Below are positions 32,495 to 35,195 of a stretch of DNA of 35,195 bases, one piece after another. Origin of the DNA: Clostridia bacterium (lineage in GTDB: Bacteria > Bacillota > Clostridia > Oscillospirales > Butyricicoccaceae); the NCBI GenBank assembly GCA_900763355.1, contig CAAFJY010000108.1:1-35195 (forward strand). Reading direction: 5' to 3'. Positions within the stretch are counted from its first letter, which is position 1; each line of letters starts with the position of its first letter. Below the pieces are notes generated by a model. That model ran no database searches and was not told the DNA's origin. It saw only the letters and a program-made list of their open reading frames with translations. A program made the position numbers and the translations under genes.

Positions 32495-35103
32495 GCTTCA
32501 CCTATCCCCTCCAGAGCCGACCGGCCCTGGAGCATCTCTCGCTGACGGTAGAACCGGGGGATTTTTTGGTGCTGTGCGGCCCCTCCGGCTGCGGGAAATC
32601 CACCCTTCTCCGTCAGCTCAAGACCGTTCTGGCCCCCCACGGGACCCGCACGGGCGAAATTCTCATCGAGGGCGTTCCCCTGGATTCCCTGGATCTCCGG
32701 GCCCAGAGCGAGACCGTCGGCTTCGTCCAGCAGAGCCCCGACAACCAGCTGGTCACCGACAAGGTTTGGCACGAGCTGGCCTTTGGCCTGGAGAGCCTGG
32801 GCTATGACACCCCCACCATCCGCCGCCGGGTGGCGGAGATGGCCTCCTTTTTCGGCATCCAGACCTGGTTCCACCGGGAGGTGAGCCAGCTCTCCGGGGG
32901 ACAGAAGCAGCTGCTCAACCTGGCGGCGGTGATGGTTATGCAGCCCCGGATCCTGGTGCTGGACGAGCCCACCAGCCAGCTGGACCCCATTGCCGCGGCC
33001 GATTTCCTGGCCACTCTGGGGAAGATCAACCGGGAGCTGGGGACCACCGTGATTTTGACCGAGCACCGGCTGGAGGACGCCCTCCCCCAGGCCACCCGGG
33101 CCGCCGCCATGGACGGCGGACGGCTCATCGCCTGCGGCACTCCCGCCCAGGTGGGGGAGGCCCTTCAGGGGGCCGGACACCGGATGTTTCTCGCCATGCC
33201 CACCCCCATGCGGGTGTGGGCCGCCGCCGGGGGGCAGGGAGACTGCCCCATCACCGTGCGGGAGGGCCGCCGCTGGCTGGAAGCCTTCGCACAAAACAAT
33301 CCCCTGCGCCCTCTCCCTCCCGCGGAGACGCAGCCCCCTGTGGGGGATGCGGTCCTCTCGGCGGAGGAGGTCTGGTTCCGTTATGAGCCGCAGGGACCCG
33401 ATGTGGTCCGTGGCCTGAGTCTGGAGCTCCGGCGGGGGGAGCTTTTGGCGCTTTTGGGGGGCAACGGCACGGGGAAGAGCACCAGTCTCCGTCTCCTGGC
33501 GGGGATCAGCAAGCCCCAGCGGGGAACGATCACCTGCCGGGGGACGGTGGGCGTTCTGCCCCAGGACCCCCAGACACTTTTCGTCAAAAAGACCGTGCGG
33601 GAGGATCTCTTCGAGATGCTTCCCAAACAGACCGACCGGCGGGAGGAACGGGCCGCCCGGGTTGCAGCCCTCTGCCAGCTGGAGGAGCTGCTGGACCGGC
33701 ACCCCTATGACCTCTCCGGCGGGGAGCAGCAGCGGGCCGCTCTGGCGAAAATTCTGCTGCTGGAACCCGATATTTTGCTCCTGGACGAGCCCACCAAGGG
33801 GCTGGACGCCGCCTTTAAGGAGGGCTTTGCCCAAATTCTCCGCCAGCTCCAGGCCGAGGGCCGCGCCATCCTCATGGTGAGCCACGACGTGGAGTTCTGC
33901 GCCCGCAACGCCGGGCGCTGCGCCCTCTTTTTCGATGGGGGTATCGTCACCCAGGGCCCGGCCCGGGCCTTTTTCTCCGGAAACAGCTTTTACACCACCG
34001 CCGCCGACCGGATGGGGCGCAGCGTCTGCCCCGGCGCCGTCACGGCGGAGGATCTCATGACCGTCTGCGGGGGCCAGGTGCCCCCCAGGCCCCCTCTGCG
34101 GGAGGATATCCCGCCCCTGCCCCCGCCGGCTCCCGAGACGGCCGACTGGAAGCCCCGGAAGCTCCCCCTCTGGCGGCGGGCGGTGGCCGCGGTGTCCGGG
34201 GGAGCGGCGCTCGCCATTTTTGCCTATGCCCTCAGCGTCACCGACCTGTCCCAGGTGGTGGGGCCGCAGGGACTGACGGCACTCAGCCGGAGCCAGGCGG
34301 CGCTGTACGGCGGGCTCATCCTGGCCCTCTTTGTCTTTGCCGCGGCGGTGAGCCGCAAAAGCGCCCTGCCCCCCGCGGTGCTCCAGATCCCCAAAGAAAA
34401 GCGGAAGCTGGGCAAGCGCACGGCAGCGGCCATGGGGCTCATTCTGCTGCTCATCCCCCTCACCCTCTTTGTGGGGGTGACCTATCTGGGCGGGCGGAAG
34501 TACTATTTCATCGCGCTGCTGATTTTGCTGGAGGCCATGCTCCCCTTTTTTCTGGTGTTCGAGGGGCGCAAGCCCCAGGCCCGGGAGCTGGTGGTCATCG
34601 CCGTCCTCTGTGCCCTCACCGTGGCGGGACGGGCCATGTTCTTCATGCTGCCGGAGTTCAAGCCGGTGGTTGCCATGACCATCCTGGCCGGGGTGGCCTT
34701 TGGGGGCGAGACGGGATTTTTGGTGGGGGCCATGTCCATGCTGGTGTCCAATATGCTCTTTTCCCAGGGGCCCTGGACCCCGTGGCAGATGTTCGCCATG
34801 GGGATCATCGGCTTCCTGGCCGGGGTGCTCTACCGCCGGGGGCTGCTGCGCCGCAGCCGGGGGAGTTTGTGCATTTTCGGGGCCATCGTCTCGGTGGTGG
34901 TCTATGGGGGGATCATGAACCCCGCCTCGGCCATTATGTGGACGGGGACGCTGGACGGCAAGACCCTGCTGACCTATTACCTCACCGGTGTCCCCGTGGA
35001 CCTGGTGCGGGGAGCGGCCACCGCCCTCTTCCTCTGGATCGGGGGCGAGCCCCTGCTGGAAAAGCTCGACCGCATCAAGGTCAAATACGGGCTGGTGGAA
35101 TAA
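32467..35103 (+). CDS. ECF transporter fusion: two ATPase domains plus a C-terminal S-component-like membrane domain
   Basis: One 878-residue polypeptide carries both ECF ATPases and a membrane substrate module. ATPase 1 (about 1-245) has GPSGCGKST (38-46), LSGGQ (142-146) and ILVLDEP (162-168). ATPase 2 (about 295-510) has GGNGTGKST (331-339), LSGGE (416-420) and ILLLDEP (436-442). After a Pro-rich linker (538-560) come about four extra helices (about 571-698), then an S-component-like domain (about 705-878) with AMTILAGVAFGGETGFLVGA, GPWTPWQMFAMGIIGFLAG and a lysine-rich end. ATG 32467 follows GAAGGGAG and overlaps ecfT by 28 bp. Cobalamin ECF systems (CbrT type) usually encode these as separate proteins. 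The riboswitch and neighbours make cobalamin the best substrate guess, with a precursor such as cobinamide possible. Confidence 0.93.
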   Translation: MAAIELRDLSFTYPLQSRPALEHLSLTVEPGDFLVLCGPSGCGKSTLLRQLKTVLAPHGTRTGEILIEGVPLDSLDLRAQSETVGFVQQSPDNQLVTDKVWHELAFGLESLGYDTPTIRRRVAEMASFFGIQTWFHREVSQLSGGQKQLLNLAAVMVMQPRILVLDEPTSQLDPIAAADFLATLGKINRELGTTVILTEHRLEDALPQATRAAAMDGGRLIACGTPAQVGEALQGAGHRMFLAMPTPMRVWAAAGGQGDCPITVREGRRWLEAFAQNNPLRPLPPAETQPPVGDAVLSAEEVWFRYEPQGPDVVRGLSLELRRGELLALLGGNGTGKSTSLRLLAGISKPQRGTITCRGTVGVLPQDPQTLFVKKTVREDLFEMLPKQTDRREERAARVAALCQLEELLDRHPYDLSGGEQQRAALAKILLLEPDILLLDEPTKGLDAAFKEGFAQILRQLQAEGRAILMVSHDVEFCARNAGRCALFFDGGIVTQGPARAFFSGNSFYTTAADRMGRSVCPGAVTAEDLMTVCGGQVPPRPPLREDIPPLPPPAPETADWKPRKLPLWRRAVAAVSGGAALAIFAYALSVTDLSQVVGPQGLTALSRSQAALYGGLILALFVFAAAVSRKSALPPAVLQIPKEKRKLGKRTAAAMGLILLLIPLTLFVGVTYLGGRKYYFIALLILLEAMLPFFLVFEGRKPQARELVVIAVLCALTVAGRAMFFMLPEFKPVVAMTILAGVAFGGETGFLVGAMSMLVSNMLFSQGPWTPWQMFAMGIIGFLAGVLYRRGLLRRSRGSLCIFGAIVSVVVYGGIMNPASAIMWTGTLDGKTLLTYYLTGVPVDLVRGAATALFLWIGGEPLLEKLDRIKVKYGLVE

Positions 35104-35120
35104 AAAAGAAAAAACAAAAA

Positions 35121-35145
35121 GCGGTCCTTCATGGACCGCTTTTTT
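35121..35145 (+). terminator. Intrinsic terminator of the B12 transporter operon
   Basis: GCGGTCC/GGACCGC pair over 7 bp around a 5-base loop, with an A run before and TTTTTT after. It lies 17 bp past the stop codon of the fusion gene. The DNA after it, to the window end, resembles part of the intergenic stretch at 3541-3625. Confidence 0.95.
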
Positions 35146-35195
35146 GCGCCGCGCCGCAAGTGCCGGGGTACGAGTGAGGGGGCGGAAATCTCCTG

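Overview
The window comes from a high-GC, low-oxygen Gram-positive bacterium, most likely a gut clostridium of the Oscillospiraceae/Oscillospirales type. The grounds are S-layer-homology (SLH) anchored surface proteins, strong GGAGG ribosome binding sites, consensus sigma-A promoters, an ECF-type vitamin transporter and very GC-rich third codon positions. The genus call is inference. No rRNA, tRNA, CRISPR array, insertion sequence or phage gene was seen.

Region 1 (1-3540, plus strand) is a serine-biosynthesis operon: serC, a short serA without an ACT domain, and a DUF1015 protein, closed by a strong terminator. Region 2 (3690-7880, minus strand) is a GntR/YtrA-like operon: regulator, two membrane subunits, an ABC ATPase and a large exported protein of unknown function. 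Its promoter is a perfect TTGACA-17-TATAAT, buried in a 53-bp nested palindrome that is very probably the regulator's own operator.

Region 3 (7938-28791, plus strand) starts with a promoter, a cobalamin riboswitch and a terminator. It continues with a 2405-residue SLH surface protein, a 1207-residue anchored protein (four ~120-residue repeats, a DUF4430-like domain and a CxxC-rich tail), a MoxR-DUF58-transglutaminase-like trio, and a 1561-residue exported protein with a beta-propeller-like region. The transglutaminase-like protein appears to have Asp in place of the catalytic Cys.

Region 4 (28835-35145, plus strand) has its own consensus promoter, a second and more compact cobalamin riboswitch, and a terminator. 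It encodes a secreted alpha/alpha-barrel protein with three SLH modules, a membrane-anchored DUF4430 protein, an ECF T component, and one 878-residue polypeptide joining both ECF ATPases to a C-terminal S-component-like membrane domain.

The most interesting reading is that regions 3 and 4 form a Gram-positive cell-surface vitamin B12 acquisition system. The two proteins at 29113-31590 look like the two halves of mammalian intrinsic factor/transcobalamin (alpha barrel and beta domain), made as separate surface-anchored proteins directly upstream of a probable B12 ECF transporter. The riboswitches tie both operons to B12 status. The large surface proteins, three of which carry further DUF4430-like segments, may be outer receptors or scaffolds. 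B12 binding itself is inferred and not demonstrated by the sequence.
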